A stretch of DNA of 54,201 bases from assembly GCF_009078285.1 (NCBI RefSeq), contig NZ_RQSP01000017.1:1-54201 (forward strand). Direction: 5' to 3'. The DNA is from Bifidobacterium jacchi (lineage in GTDB: Bacteria; Actinomycetota; Actinomycetes; Actinomycetales; Bifidobacteriaceae). Of the stretch, positions 10,256-20,178 are shown piece by piece (positions within the stretch are counted from its first letter, which is position 1; each line of letters begins with the position of its first letter). The notes under the pieces were generated by a model. That model had not been told where the DNA came from, made no database searches, and saw nothing but the letters and a program-made list of their open reading frames with translations. The position numbers and the translations under genes were made by a program.

Positions 10256-11184
10256 CAGTGTTCATAGCGGACGATGCCCCCGTGATCGTTCAGGGCATGA
10301 CCGGCCATCAGGGCATGACGCATACGGCGCGCATGCTTAAGGCCGGGACGCGCATCGTCGCAGGAGTCAACCCCCGCAAGGCAGGAACCGTGGTGAGTTT
10401 TGCCGCGTCGAATCCCACCGACGGGTCCGATGTGGACGTTCCCGTGTACGCCACCTGTGCGGATGCGCTCTCCGCAACACAGGCCCAGGCCAGCGTGGTG
10501 TTCGTGCCGCCGCGATTCGCGCGTGACGCGGTCGTCGAGGCCATCGAGGCGGGCATCACACTGATCGTCGTCATCACCGAAGGCATTCCGGTCGCCGACA
10601 GCGCGTACTTCGTCGAACTCGCCCTGCGCAAGGGCGTACGCATCGTCGGTCCGAACTGCCCCGGACTGCTCACCACCGCGTCATCCGCGGATTCGCATGG
10701 AGTCAATCTCGGCATCATCCCCGATGGCATCGTCTCACGCGGACCGCTCGGTCTTGTCTCGAAATCCGGCACGCTCACCTACCAGCTGATGGGCGAACTC
10801 AGCGACATCGGATTCACCGCATGCCTCGGGGCCGGCGGAGACCCGATCGTCGGCACCACGCTGCAGGAGGCACTTGCCGCCTTTGAAGCGGATGAGAATA
10901 CCAAGGCCGTCATGATGATCGGCGAGATCGGCGGCAATGCCGAACAGGATGCCGCTCGCTGGGCCAAGGAACACATGACCAAGCCCGTCGTCGCCTACAT
11001 CGCCGGATTCACTGCGCCGGAAGGCAAGCAGATGGGGCATGCCGGCGCGATCGTGTCCGGCGGCAAAGGCACCGCCAAAGACAAGAAGGAGGCGTTGGAG
11101 GCGGTCGGCATACCGGTCGGACGCACTCCAGGGCAGGCCGCGCAGCTCATGCGTCAGATGCTGCACGAACGCGCTCTGATATGA
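10252..11184 (+). CDS. sucD: Succinate-CoA ligase alpha subunit
   Basis: A 310-residue partner of SucC carrying the CoA-binding Rossmann domain ([15 protein letters not shown] at the N-terminus) and the phosphohistidine loop: [11 protein letters not shown], with H263 the predicted phosphorylated residue. The segment VGPNCPGLL and the glycine-rich [12 protein letters not shown] match the family. ATG 10252 overlaps the sucC stop by 4 nt, and its own stop overlaps the next start by 4 nt, indicating translational coupling. Confidence 0.93.
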   Translation: MTVFIADDAPVIVQGMTGHQGMTHTARMLKAGTRIVAGVNPRKAGTVVSFAASNPTDGSDVDVPVYATCADALSATQAQASVVFVPPRFARDAVVEAIEAGITLIVVITEGIPVADSAYFVELALRKGVRIVGPNCPGLLTTASSADSHGVNLGIIPDGIVSRGPLGLVSKSGTLTYQLMGELSDIGFTACLGAGGDPIVGTTLQEALAAFEADENTKAVMMIGEIGGNAEQDAARWAKEHMTKPVVAYIAGFTAPEGKQMGHAGAIVSGGKGTAKDKKEALEAVGIPVGRTPGQAAQLMRQMLHERALI

Positions 11185-12776
11185 TTCGACGGCTGGTTTC
11201 CTTCGGACGCGGCGGTGTGGCATCGCTCATCGCCATGACGTTGTATGCCGTGTCGATCGGCTGCTTCATCGCGCTGATGCTTTTGGTCATCTCGATGGAG
11301 GAGGGCGGCGACAATCTCACCTCGGCGACATGGTCGCTCATGTGCGCCATCATACTGCTCAGCGAGGGCGTGGGATTCTCAGTGCTTCCCGTGACCGTGA
11401 CCATCATGCCGCTGCTGTTGACCGTCATGCTGATCGCGTTGATTCGCGCGTTCTGCCAACGATGCTCCACCGATCCCGCCGGGTACTGTGGCGGTCTGAT
11501 CGTATGGCTGATGTTGAGCGAGCTGGCGCGGCAGGGCACGCAGACCGGTCTGCAGGACGATGCGTGGATCGTGCTGCTCAAATGCGCGATCGTATTCACC
11601 ATCGGCTACCTGCTCGCCGCCGCGTTCACATCACGGCTGGTCTCGCGCGCAGCGGATCTGTGGCGCGAGCACGTATCGAACAGAGTTCGCACGACCCTGC
11701 ACATTGGATTCCGGCTCGGCTGCACACTGGTGCTGGCGTACCTCGCCATCGGTCTGATCACGGTGATCGTATGGATTGTACGCAACCATGCGGCGGTGGT
11801 TCGTCTCTATGAGCTGATCGGCATGGGCACGGGCTCGCGCATCGTCACGACGATCGCGTGCGTGGCATGGCTGCCGAATCTGTGCATATGGGCCCTGTCA
11901 TGGCTGTTCGGCGGCGGGTTCGCGATAGGCGACATCGCCGAATTCACGCTGTGGCGCGGTCAGGCGTCGTCATTGCCGGCTCTGCCGGTATTCGGACTGC
12001 TGCCCGAACCGGTAGGCGACGATACGATTCGCATGCTGCTGACCGCATTGCCGTTGCTGCTGAGCATGCTGATCGCGTTGATCGCCATGATCACGAAGCG
12101 AGGGTGCTTTGTACTGAACGGCAATGCGATGTCCAGCGTCGTGGCGGCCGACAATGCAACCATCGGCAGCACGGTGGCCGGCAGTGCGAAGGCTGCCCGA
12201 GCCGAGGGCGGCAGCACGGTGGATGATGTCGACAATGGCGATGATAACGCCGCGGACGGTGAGGGCGGCGGCGATGGCACCGCCCAATCCAAGGCAGGCA
12301 GCGGATTCGACTGGCCCAGCGAGCGCAGATCGCTGCTTGGCCTGGCATACCCAGCGGGTGCGTTCTGCCTTGCCAGCGGCGTCGTGGCGCTCGCGATGAG
12401 CATTCTGTTCGCATTGTCGAACGGAGGGCTTGGCCATGCAAGACTCGCGCATCTCGGCGTCGACGTCGTGCAATCGACCAGAGTCGTCGGGCATGGCACC
12501 GCGCTCGGACTGCTCGTCGCATGGCTGCTCGTGCTGATTGGCGTTGCCGGACGTTTCGGGATACGCTGGATGCATATGCGTGTCACGGCTGGGCATGTCA
12601 GGCCGACGAGTGCCGGCCCAGTCGTATCGACCACCACCCGTACGGTCGCGCAAGGCGATCGTGCAGCCGAAAGATCAACCGCAAGAACAGTTGCCGGATT
12701 CGCAGGATCCAAGGAGGAACAGCATGACGAACACGCACCGTCCGATTCGACGGGCTTTGGTCTCAGTCTTTCATAA
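11181..12776 (+). CDS. DUF6350-family polytopic membrane protein
   Basis: A 531-residue integral membrane protein with at least eight hydrophobic segments (for example [20 protein letters not shown] near residue 20 and a further set after residue 380). A long hydrophilic, Gly/Asp/Ala-rich stretch at about 315-375 interrupts the helices. The position between sucD and purH is the usual actinobacterial context of DUF6350 proteins; the function of that family is not established. The start at 11181 overlaps the sucD stop (ATGA). The 3' end overlaps purH by 53 nt in another frame, which is unusually long. No catalytic motif is evident. Confidence 0.75.
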   Translation: MIRRLVSFGRGGVASLIAMTLYAVSIGCFIALMLLVISMEEGGDNLTSATWSLMCAIILLSEGVGFSVLPVTVTIMPLLLTVMLIALIRAFCQRCSTDPAGYCGGLIVWLMLSELARQGTQTGLQDDAWIVLLKCAIVFTIGYLLAAAFTSRLVSRAADLWREHVSNRVRTTLHIGFRLGCTLVLAYLAIGLITVIVWIVRNHAAVVRLYELIGMGTGSRIVTTIACVAWLPNLCIWALSWLFGGGFAIGDIAEFTLWRGQASSLPALPVFGLLPEPVGDDTIRMLLTALPLLLSMLIALIAMITKRGCFVLNGNAMSSVVAADNATIGSTVAGSAKAARAEGGSTVDDVDNGDDNAADGEGGGDGTAQSKAGSGFDWPSERRSLLGLAYPAGAFCLASGVVALAMSILFALSNGGLGHARLAHLGVDVVQSTRVVGHGTALGLLVAWLLVLIGVAGRFGIRWMHMRVTAGHVRPTSAGPVVSTTTRTVAQGDRAAERSTARTVAGFAGSKEEQHDEHAPSDSTGFGLSLS

Positions 12777-14355
12777 GGAGGGCATCGAGGTCCTCGCACA
12801 GGCCTTCATCAAGGCCGGCGTCGAGGTCGTCTCCACCGGTTCGACCGCCAAACGCCTGTCCGACCTTGGCGTCGCCGTGACCGAGGTCTCCAAGGTCACC
12901 GGATTCCCTGAAAGCCTGGATGGCCGCGTCAAGACGCTGGACCCGCATATTCACGCAGGCATTCTCGCCGACATGACCAATCCCGACCATGCCGCTCAGC
13001 TGGAGCGGCTCGGTATCAGGCCGTTCGATCTGGTCGTCGTCAATCTCTACCCCTTCGCCGACACCGTGCGCTCCGGTGCCGACGAGGACGCCACGATCGA
13101 GAAGATCGACATCGGCGGCCCCTCGATGGTGCGCGGCGCCGCGAAGAACAGCGCATCCGTGGCCGTCGTCACCGATCCGGCGGACTATGCGCTGGTGGCC
13201 GAGCGCGTCGCGAACGGCACCGGCTTCTCGCTGGAGGAGCGTCGTTGGCTTGCTGCCAAGGCATTCGCACATACGGCGGCTTATGACGCCACGATCAACG
13301 AGTGGACGTCGAAGCATTGGACGCGTCCGGACAGCATCGATGTCCCGGACGTCGACGAGAACGGCAACGTGGTCGACGACGCAAAGTTCCCGGCCGCATT
13401 CACGCGTACCTGGGATCGCGCCCATGTGCTGCGCTATGGCGAGAACCCGCATCAGAAGGCGGCGCTGTACATCGATCCGCTCCACCGTGACGGGTTCGCC
13501 CACGCCGAACAGCTCGGCGGCAAGCCGATGAGCTACAACAACTACGTCGATGCCGACGCCGCGTGGCGAGCCGTGTGGGATTTCGCGCCGCAGATCGCCG
13601 TCGCGGTCGTCAAGCACAACAATCCGTGCGGCCTGGCGATCGGCGCGACCGCTGCCGAAGCGCATCGCAAGGCGCATGCATGCGACCCGATGAGCGCCTA
13701 CGGCGGCGTCATCGCCTGCAACACGACGGTCACGTTGGAGATGGCCGAATCGGTACGCCCGATCTTCACCGAGGTCATCGTCGCGCCCGACTATGAGCCG
13801 GCGGCGCTTGAACTGCTCACAACGAAGAAGAAGAACCTGCGCATCCTCAAGGTCGCGCAGCCGCCGCTCGGGCACGTCCAGTTCCGTCAGATCGACGGCG
13901 GCCTGCTCGTGCAGACCACCGATCTGATCGACGCGCCCGGCGACGATCCCGATGCGTGGAAGCTCGTCTCCGGCGAGCCGGCCGATCCCGACACGCTCAA
14001 CGATCTGCTGTTCGCGTGGCGCGCCGTTCGCTGCGTCAAATCCAACGCGATTCTTCTGGCGCATCACCAGGCCACGGTCGGCATCGGCATGGGACAGGTC
14101 AACCGCGTCGATTCATGCAATCTCGCGGTCGAGCGCGCCAACACGCTGGCCGACGGCGCCGATCGCGCCACCGGTTCGGTCGCCGCATCCGACGCGTTCT
14201 TCCCGTTCGCGGACGGTGCCGAAATCCTCATCAAGGCGGGCGTCAAGGCGATCGTCCAGCCGGGCGGCTCCATTCGCGACGAGGAGGTCATCGAAGCGGC
14301 GAAGAAGGCCGGCGTGACCATGTACCTGACCGGAACCCGTCATTTCTTCCACTGA
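12724..14355 (+). CDS. purH: Bifunctional AICAR transformylase / IMP cyclohydrolase
   Basis: A 543-residue enzyme catalysing the last two steps of IMP synthesis. Seen: the MGS-like cyclohydrolase domain ([19 protein letters not shown] and [11 protein letters not shown], residues about 1-150) and the AICAR formyltransferase domain (about 200-543) with the active-site motif VKHNNPCG and the C-terminal [10 protein letters not shown] and [12 protein letters not shown]. Start: ATG 12724 with a strong aaggagg at 12711-12717. That site and the first 53 nt lie inside the end of the DUF6350 gene. The longer in-frame ORF from 12538 is a shadow of that gene. purN is not adjacent. Confidence 0.95.
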   Translation: MTNTHRPIRRALVSVFHKEGIEVLAQAFIKAGVEVVSTGSTAKRLSDLGVAVTEVSKVTGFPESLDGRVKTLDPHIHAGILADMTNPDHAAQLERLGIRPFDLVVVNLYPFADTVRSGADEDATIEKIDIGGPSMVRGAAKNSASVAVVTDPADYALVAERVANGTGFSLEERRWLAAKAFAHTAAYDATINEWTSKHWTRPDSIDVPDVDENGNVVDDAKFPAAFTRTWDRAHVLRYGENPHQKAALYIDPLHRDGFAHAEQLGGKPMSYNNYVDADAAWRAVWDFAPQIAVAVVKHNNPCGLAIGATAAEAHRKAHACDPMSAYGGVIACNTTVTLEMAESVRPIFTEVIVAPDYEPAALELLTTKKKNLRILKVAQPPLGHVQFRQIDGGLLVQTTDLIDAPGDDPDAWKLVSGEPADPDTLNDLLFAWRAVRCVKSNAILLAHHQATVGIGMGQVNRVDSCNLAVERANTLADGADRATGSVAASDAFFPFADGAEILIKAGVKAIVQPGGSIRDEEVIEAAKKAGVTMYLTGTRHFFH

Positions 14356-14364
14356 TCGAAGGGC

Positions 14365-14652
14365 ATGATGCACGATCATCCATACGTCTCCGAGGCGCAT
14401 GAGGGCGCGCCGGCATTCGAATGGGCGGTGGCACTCATCGTCATCGCCGCGATCGCCGCGGCCTTTCTCGGGCATACGACGCTCGCCGTATGCGCGCTTT
14501 CCGCCCTGTCCTTGCTGACTGGGCTGCTGCGCCTCCTTCTCGGATCGCGCAGTCCATGGAAGGTGCGATCGGTCGCCTTTGACGTGGTGATCGGCATCGG
14601 ATTCGCGATAGGGCTTCCGGCCGTCTATTTCAGCATGTGGCTGCTGCGCTGA
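14365..14652 (+). CDS. DUF3017-family small membrane protein
   Basis: A 95-residue protein with three hydrophobic segments (about 20-38, 42-60 and 72-93) and no catalytic motif. It lies 9 nt after purH, and DUF3017 proteins are typically found beside purH or folD in actinobacteria, so the call rests on context plus size and topology. The start is ATG 14365 or the adjacent ATG 14368. Function unknown. Confidence 0.7.
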   Translation: MMHDHPYVSEAHEGAPAFEWAVALIVIAAIAAAFLGHTTLAVCALSALSLLTGLLRLLLGSRSPWKVRSVAFDVVIGIGFAIGLPAVYFSMWLLR

Positions 14653-14758
14653 GCGAAGCCGCAGTGCTGAGTGGACCCGCTACACTGAGTGGGTCTGCGC
14701 TGAGAGGAACCGCAGGAATCTGCATGCGAGCCCTTTGCGAAGTTTCTCGGATAACGAA

Positions 14759-14798
14759 TGTGGCCTTCCGACTTCATGTACGAAGTTGGAAGGCCACA
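14759..14798. terminator. Bidirectional hairpin terminator
   Basis: Arms at 14759-14775 and 14782-14798 (tgtggccttccgacttc and gaagttggaaggccaca) form a 17-bp stem with one G-U wobble and a 6-nt loop. It lies between the convergent DUF3017 and aquaporin genes and can serve both strands. Confidence 0.8.
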
Positions 14799-14828
14799 AT
14801 CATATGGTTATAGTGCGCGGACGGACGC

Positions 14829-15830
14829 TCACACGATCGCGCCGGAGGTTCCCGGCTCGACACCGGAAGCGCGCGTGCCGGCAGCCGAGATGCCATCGGC
14901 GGCGGCATCGGCATTGGCATGACGCTTCGCCTCCTGGGCGAGGCGCTTCGCCTTGCGATCCGCGGCCTCACGAGACATCTGCATGGCGATCATCACAAAG
15001 GCGACGATCGCGGCGGCCAGCGCGGAGCACACCCAGAACAGCCACAGCTGCTGCAGCGGATCGACCGCCAGCCCCTGATTGCGGGCGAACAGGGCGATGC
15101 CGGTGGAACGCGCCGGGTTGAGACCGGCACCGGTCACCGGATACGCCATCGCCGCGCCGACGCCATAGGCCAGACCCATCGCGGGCGCATGCAGCGCGTC
15201 GGCGCGGCCGTCACGGCCGATCGTGCGCATCGCCGTCGCGACGATGATGATCCCGGCCGCGAGCTCGACGACGATCGCGAGCGTCGTGCCGAACGTGATG
15301 CCCACCGAGGTCAGCGTCGTGTTGAACACGGCACCCTTGCCGAAGCCGTTGGTGACCGGCGTCATCCACACCTTGTTGGTGATGGTGTCCGAGGTGGGCA
15401 GCAGGAACTTGAGAGACGCGGCTGCACCGATCGCGCCGATCACCTGGACGATGATGGAGAGGATGCCGGTCACGGGCCTGGTGCGGCCGGTCAGCATCGC
15501 GGCAAGCGTGACCGCTGGATTGAGCTGCGCACCGGAGATCGGGGAGAACAGCAGTGTCACGGTCGCGTAGATCAGCGCGGTCGACAGCGTCAGATACGCC
15601 ATGTCGAGACCGAAGATCGCGGTGCCGACCGTATAGAATGCGTAGATGCCAAGGCACAGCAGGAAGCTGCCTGCGAGCTCCGCGAGCACGCGCAGCGCGG
15701 TCGACGGCTCGCGGCGCATGGTTGCGTCTGCCGGTTTCACGGGGAGGGCGGCGGCTGTGGTTTCGGCTGTCAGCGCCGCATCGTTGGCGGTGACGCCATC
15801 CGTGGCGTCAGGGGTGAGGACTTCAGTCAT
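14829..15830 (-). CDS. MIP-family aquaporin / glycerol facilitator
   Basis: A 333-residue channel of the major intrinsic protein family. Seen: six membrane segments and both NPA half-helix motifs (AQLNPAVTLA and AGLNPARSTG) with canonical NPA cores. An N-terminal extension of about 40 residues (Ala/Thr-rich) and a C-terminal charged, Ala-rich tail of about 55 residues exceed the usual length (230-280). Water versus glycerol selectivity cannot be judged from what I see. Start: ATG with complement end at 15830, preceded on the minus strand by aaaggaac. The frame to 15875 lacks a site. Single gene, convergent with DUF3017. Confidence 0.88.
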   Translation of the reverse strand: MTEVLTPDATDGVTANDAALTAETTAAALPVKPADATMRREPSTALRVLAELAGSFLLCLGIYAFYTVGTAIFGLDMAYLTLSTALIYATVTLLFSPISGAQLNPAVTLAAMLTGRTRPVTGILSIIVQVIGAIGAAASLKFLLPTSDTITNKVWMTPVTNGFGKGAVFNTTLTSVGITFGTTLAIVVELAAGIIIVATAMRTIGRDGRADALHAPAMGLAYGVGAAMAYPVTGAGLNPARSTGIALFARNQGLAVDPLQQLWLFWVCSALAAAIVAFVMIAMQMSREAADRKAKRLAQEAKRHANADAAADGISAAGTRASGVEPGTSGAIV

Positions 15831-16082
15831 ACATCGTTCCTTTGTCTTATCGTTGCGCAAGCGTTGGCGTTGCACGAGCGTCGTGCGTCGGTCGGACCGA
15901 CTCGTGGACGTCGTGGGCGCATCGGCGATCGCGCCGAACGCCCGTCATGATACCAGCACAATCTCATGGAACGCTGTACGTGCCCTCTGCTATGCTAATT
16001 CAGCCGGTTTTCGGCGCATACTGAATATCAACATGCATCGGACGCGCAGAGCGCGTCGATGCCTGGCCACGTTGGGAGAACG

Positions 16083-16859
16083 ATGCCAAACGCATATTCC
16101 CGCGCCGCAAAGGCGCAAGACAAGAACGACAACGAAGGTATCCGCCTGCAGAAGGTGTTGGCGCAGGCCGGACTGGGCTCGCGACGCAAGTGCGAGCAGC
16201 TCATCGTCGAAGGGCGTGTCGAGGTCGACGGGCAGCTCGTCACCGAGCTGGGAACGCGCGTCGATCCGCTGCGACAGGAGGTGCGGCTCGACGGGTCGCG
16301 CGTCCACCTCAACCCCAATCACGTCACGCTGGCGCTCAACAAGCCTCGCAAGGTGCTCAGCGCCATGGACGATCCCAAGGGACGCTACACGCTGCGCGAC
16401 ATCGTCGGCGACAAGTATGAGCACATCTTCCACATGGGTCGTCTCGACTATGATTCCGAGGGACTCATCCTCATGACGAACGACGGCGAGCTCAGCCAGC
16501 ACGTCATGCACCCCAAGTACGAGGTCGAAAAGACCTATATCGCCACGCTTGACGGGCGCATCGGCGGCAACGTGTGCCGACGTCTCGTCACCCAGGGCGT
16601 GCAGCTCGACGACGGTCTGATCCGCTTCGACCGCTGTGCGATCATCGACGCCAAGTCTGATGCCACGATCGTCAAGGTCGTGCTGCACTCCGGCAAGAAC
16701 CGCGTCGTGCGTCGCGTCTTCGACGCGGTCGGATATCCCGTGCGGCGCCTGGTGCGTACGCAGATCGGCCCGATCAAGCTCGGCGAGCTCAAGTCCGGCT
16801 CGTATCGCGTGCTCTCGCAGACCGAGCTGCGATCGCTGTCCAAGGAGGTCGGACTGTGA
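16083..16859 (+). CDS. rluB: RsuA/RluB-family rRNA pseudouridine synthase
   Basis: A 258-residue enzyme predicted to isomerise a uridine in large-subunit rRNA. Seen: an N-terminal S4 RNA-binding domain (about 22-65, [22 protein letters not shown]) and the catalytic domain with the signature [14 protein letters not shown], whose Asp is the nucleophile. The C-terminal [20 protein letters not shown] block also matches. Start: ATG 16083 after gggaga. The stop overlaps the GTG start of cmk-der, an arrangement common in Gram-positives. The exact target position is not assignable. Confidence 0.92.
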   Translation: MPNAYSRAAKAQDKNDNEGIRLQKVLAQAGLGSRRKCEQLIVEGRVEVDGQLVTELGTRVDPLRQEVRLDGSRVHLNPNHVTLALNKPRKVLSAMDDPKGRYTLRDIVGDKYEHIFHMGRLDYDSEGLILMTNDGELSQHVMHPKYEVEKTYIATLDGRIGGNVCRRLVTQGVQLDDGLIRFDRCAIIDAKSDATIVKVVLHSGKNRVVRRVFDAVGYPVRRLVRTQIGPIKLGELKSGSYRVLSQTELRSLSKEVGL

Positions 16860-18988
16860 TCCGCGTCGCCATCGACGGGCCGGCCGGCGTCGGCAAGTCC
16901 TCGACGTCGAAGGCGCTGGCCCGTCACTTCTCCTTCGCCTATCTCGACACGGGTGCGATGTACCGCGCCTGCGCCTGGTGGTGTCTTGCCAACGGCATCG
17001 ATCTTGACGCCGAGCAGGTCGATGAGCGCGAGGTGACCGAAATGGTCGGCGAGCTGTTCACCGGCGACCATTTCGACATCACGGTGGATCCTGATGACTC
17101 CCGCGTGCTGATCGACGGGCGCGACATCAGCGACGAGATCCGCTCCGCCGAAGTCTCATCGCACGTCTCCAAGGTATCCGGCGTGATTCCGGTGAGGCAT
17201 GTGCTCATCGCCGCCCAGCGTGCCGTCATGGCGCGCGAGGCCGCCGCCGATTCGTTCTCGGGCGGTCGCGGCGTCGTCGCCGAAGGCCGTGACATCACGA
17301 CGGTCGTCGCGCCGGATGCCGAGGTGCGCGTATTGATGACCGCCCGCGAGGAGGTCCGTCAGGCGCGCCGGTCCGGTCAGAGCGTCGCGTCCGCCGTCGG
17401 CGCGGACGACGTCGCCGCCCGCGACAAGGCCGATGCCAAGGTCACGAGCTTCATGACCGCGGCCGACGGGGTCGTCACGCTTGACAATTCCGACATGGAT
17501 TTCGACCAGACACTCGACGCGCTGATCAAGCTCGTCGATGATGCGATCGAGGAGCAGGAATACGAGGAGTATGCTGCGAATCTCGAAGGCTACGACCTCA
17601 ACGAGGACGATGAACTGCTGGTCTCTGGTCGGGGATTCGATGCGGCTGATGATGCGGTCTCGGCACGTCAGGTCGGCGTGCTCGCCGTGGTCGGCCGGCC
17701 GAATGTCGGCAAGTCGACGCTCGTCAACCGCATTCTCGGCCGTCGTGCCGCAGTCGTGGAGGACACGCCGGGCGTGACGCGCGACCGGGTCAGCTACGAT
17801 GCCGAATGGGCCGGAACCGATTTCAAGCTGGTCGACACCGGCGGCTGGGAAGCCGATGTCGAGGGCATCGAATCGGCGATCGCCTCGCAGGCGGAGATCG
17901 CCGTGCAGCTCGCCGACGCGGTGGTCCTCGTCGTGGACGGATTGGTGGGGCTGACCGCGACCGATGAGCGCATCGTCAAGATGCTGCGTGCCTCCGGCAA
18001 GCCGGTCACGTTGGCCGTCAACAAGATCGATGACGGTGCCAGCGAATACCTTGCGGCCGAATTCTGGAAGCTGGGTCTGGGGGAGCCGCATTCGATCTCG
18101 GCCATGCACGGCCGTGGAGTGGGCGATCTGCTCGATGTGGCGCTCGAATCGCTGCGCAAGACGGAGAAGACCTCCGGTCTGCTCACGCCGACCGGTCTGC
18201 GTCGCATCGCGCTGGTCGGCCGTCCGAACGTCGGCAAATCGTCGCTGCTCAACCAGCTCGTCGGCTCCGAACGGTCCGTCGTCAACGATCTCGCCGGCAC
18301 CACGCGAGATCCGGTCGATGAGGTGGTGAACGTCGACGGCGAGGACTGGCTGTTCATCGACACGGCCGGCATCAAACGCCGTCAGCACAAGCTGTCCGGA
18401 GCGGAGTACTATTCGTCGCTGCGCACGCAGGCGGCGATCGAACGATCCGAGCTTGCGCTGGTGCTCTTCGACGTCTCCCAGCCGATCTCCGATCAGGATC
18501 TCAAGGTGATGAGCACCGCGGTGGATGCGGGCAAGGCGATCGTGCTCGTGTTCAACAAGTGGGATCTCATGGACGAGTTCGTCCGCCAGCGGCTCGAACG
18601 ACTGTGGATCACCGAGTTCAACCGGGTCACCTGGGCGCAGCGCGTCAACCTTTCGGCCAAGACCGGATGGCATACGAACCGTCTGTCCCGCGCGATGCGC
18701 GAGGCGCTCGAATCGTGGGACAAGCGCATTCCCACCGGCAAGCTCAACGCGTTCCTCGGCAAGGTGCAGGCCGCGCATCCGCATCCGCTGCGAGGCGGCA
18801 AGCAGCCGCGCATCCTGTTCGCCACGCAGGCCTCCACCAGGCCTCCGCGCTTCGTGATCTTCGCCACCGGGTTCCTGGAGCACGGCTACCGCCGCTATCT
18901 TGAGCGCTCCCTGCGCGATGAGTTCGGATTCGAGGGGTCGCCGATCCAGATTTCGGTGAACATCCGCGAAAAGAAGAAGCGCCGGTAG
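16856..18988 (+). CDS. Fused cytidylate kinase - GTPase Der (EngA)
   Basis: A 710-residue fusion. The N-terminal part (about 1-225) is cytidylate kinase, phosphorylating CMP/d[23 protein letters not shown]-loop, [10 protein letters not shown] and EGRDITTVV. After an acidic linker (about 225-270) comes Der, a ribosome-assembly GTPase with two G domains: GRPNVGKST near 280 and GRPNVGKSS near 455, each with DTPGVTRD- or [12 protein letters not shown] switch motifs and NKxD (NKID, NKWD). A KH-like C-terminal domain follows. Start: GTG 16856, overlapping rluB by 4 nt. The reading frame is continuous with no slippery site, so the fusion is real in this assembly. It is known in bifidobacteria; most bacteria have two genes. 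Confidence 0.94.
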   Translation: MIRVAIDGPAGVGKSSTSKALARHFSFAYLDTGAMYRACAWWCLANGIDLDAEQVDEREVTEMVGELFTGDHFDITVDPDDSRVLIDGRDISDEIRSAEVSSHVSKVSGVIPVRHVLIAAQRAVMAREAAADSFSGGRGVVAEGRDITTVVAPDAEVRVLMTAREEVRQARRSGQSVASAVGADDVAARDKADAKVTSFMTAADGVVTLDNSDMDFDQTLDALIKLVDDAIEEQEYEEYAANLEGYDLNEDDELLVSGRGFDAADDAVSARQVGVLAVVGRPNVGKSTLVNRILGRRAAVVEDTPGVTRDRVSYDAEWAGTDFKLVDTGGWEADVEGIESAIASQAEIAVQLADAVVLVVDGLVGLTATDERIVKMLRASGKPVTLAVNKIDDGASEYLAAEFWKLGLGEPHSISAMHGRGVGDLLDVALESLRKTEKTSGLLTPTGLRRIALVGRPNVGKSSLLNQLVGSERSVVNDLAGTTRDPVDEVVNVDGEDWLFIDTAGIKRRQHKLSGAEYYSSLRTQAAIERSELALVLFDVSQPISDQDLKVMSTAVDAGKAIVLVFNKWDLMDEFVRQRLERLWITEFNRVTWAQRVNLSAKTGWHTNRLSRAMREALESWDKRIPTGKLNAFLGKVQAAHPHPLRGGKQPRILFATQASTRPPRFVIFATGFLEHGYRRYLERSLRDEFGFEGSPIQISVNIREKKKRR

Positions 18989-19038
18989 ACGGCATGCAGC
19001 GTATGCGACGCGCGCGACACACGCGGAACATGCGTGAT

Positions 19039-19066
19039 TTGCATTTTGCAAACAGTCTGGTACAGT
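19039..19066 (+). promoter_or_regulatory. Candidate promoter of tRNA-Pro
   Basis: TTGCAT at 19039-19044, a 16-nt spacer and TACAGT at 19061-19066 resemble a sigma-70-type promoter, 25 nt before the mature tRNA 5' end. An alternative -35 (ttgcaa at 19047) is possible but too close. Confidence 0.45.
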
Positions 19067-19091
19067 ATTCCACTGTTGCAAAATGCAGCAT

Positions 19092-19199
<108 letters not shown>

Positions 19200-19257
19200 T
19201 GTTGTTATCTCTGAATCCCCTCTTTTGGCTCTTCAAACACGATTCAGACACGTTTTT

Positions 19258-19277
19258 CGGACACGACCAGACACGAC
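19258..19277 (+). other. Possible arm-type recombinase site, left
   Basis: cggacacgaccagacacgac, with another gacacg just upstream (19246), resembles tggacacaaccgggacacaa at 22694-22713 near the other end of the island. Shared short motifs near both att repeats could be integrase arm sites or simple coincidence. Confidence 0.3.
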
Positions 19278-19355
19278 ACCCCTGCGACACGCCTCAAATT
19301 AAGCCATTTTCAGGCGGTCGCCCGGCGACTTTCCCGGCTCTCCCAAGACGACTTT

Positions 19356-19844
19356 TCACAACTTCTCCATACCGCGTCTGGCCTCTTCCCATTCGCGCCG
19401 CCGTACTGAATAGATGTCCTGATTGTAGTAGGCGGCTTTCTGCTCCACCTGTCTGCGGGCTTCCTCGTCCTTGCCCCACCAGCGGACGAACTGCCCCGGC
19501 CGCACACGATTCTGCCCCTCGTCCTGCGCCATGCGGCGCAGCGCCTTCGGATCGAACACCTGCTTGGCACGGAAGTTCGTCAAACGGTCGCGCGCGATAT
19601 ACGCCGCGACGAGACGCCACTGCCTGCGGGCCTTGCCGATGACGTACAGCACACCTCCATCATCCTTCGCGCTGTTGTCCCACCACGACGATACGTACAC
19701 CTTCGTGCCGGGGCTGAAGATCTTCGTCCCATGCTCGATATGGTGATCTTGGCCGACCTCGTGCTCGTCCACGACGTTGGCGACCAGACACCATGTGAAC
19801 AGCTTGCCACGCTGACGCTGCTTCGCTTCCTCCATACCCAACAT
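19356..19844 (-). CDS. Hypothetical island protein
   Basis: About 162 residues from the ATG at complement 19844; starts at 19865 (inside a hairpin) and 19835 are also possible. I do not recognise the family. It is rich in Trp, Arg and Gln. Visible segments are KLFTWCLVANVVDEHEVG near the N-terminus, a beta-like stretch YVSSWWDNSAKDDGGVLYVIG, and a basic helical C-terminal third (EEARRQVEQKAAYYNQ). There is no signal peptide or membrane segment. It follows a small winged-helix-like remnant on the same strand, which suggests a phage-derived pair. Single-copy function unknown. Confidence 0.55.
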   Translation of the reverse strand: MLGMEEAKQRQRGKLFTWCLVANVVDEHEVGQDHHIEHGTKIFSPGTKVYVSSWWDNSAKDDGGVLYVIGKARRQWRLVAAYIARDRLTNFRAKQVFDPKALRRMAQDEGQNRVRPGQFVRWWGKDEEARRQVEQKAAYYNQDIYSVRRREWEEARRGMEKL

Positions 19845-19849
19845 GGTAC

Positions 19850-19881
19850 GGCCCCGCTCTCCCATCTTGGAGAGCGGGGCC
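19850..19881. terminator. Strong hairpin between island minus-strand genes
   Basis: ggccccgctctcc (19850-19862) and ggagagcggggcc (19869-19881) form a 13-bp perfect GC-rich stem with a 6-nt loop. It lies 11 nt after the stop of the small upstream minus-strand gene and just before the next start. On the plus strand the sequence after it includes gttttagt. It is a terminator or attenuator. Confidence 0.6.
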
Positions 19882-19892
19882 GTCTTGCCGTT

Positions 19893-20122
19893 TTAGTCGG
19901 CTCTTCGGCGCAGCAATGGCACGATGTCGCGCAGGGTGACATGGCCGTTCTGGTCGGGTGTGAGACGTTTCTGGTGGATCCACGTGCGAATGATCGAGGC
20001 GGGCATCCTCCGCATTGCAGCGCCGCCAGCTGCACCAGCTGCTCCGCCTGACAGTACAGTTCCCTCGTCTGCTCGCGCAGCAGCAGCGGTGCGGGCGTGT
20101 CCACTGCGATCGGGGCGAGCAC
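19893..20122 (-). pseudogene. Frameshifted small helix-turn-helix-like phage protein
   Basis: Two minus-strand frames together look like one ~76-residue protein. The first runs from GTG at 20122 (helical LLREQTRELYCQAEQLVQLA). The second, from about 20015 to the stop at 19893-19895, reads PASIIRTWIHQKRLTPDQNG then HVTLRDIVPLL. The order helix, then a WIHQKRLTP-type recognition segment, then a short strand/helix resembles small winged-helix phage proteins. The frame changes near 20010-20015. This is either a one-base frameshift or a separate 40-residue gene starting at the internal ATG (20015). I judge the frameshift more likely. Confidence 0.45.
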
Positions 20123-20178
20123 TTCATCGTTCTATATGTTATTGGTAATGTGGTGAGAATCGTAGATCGGAGATAGCG

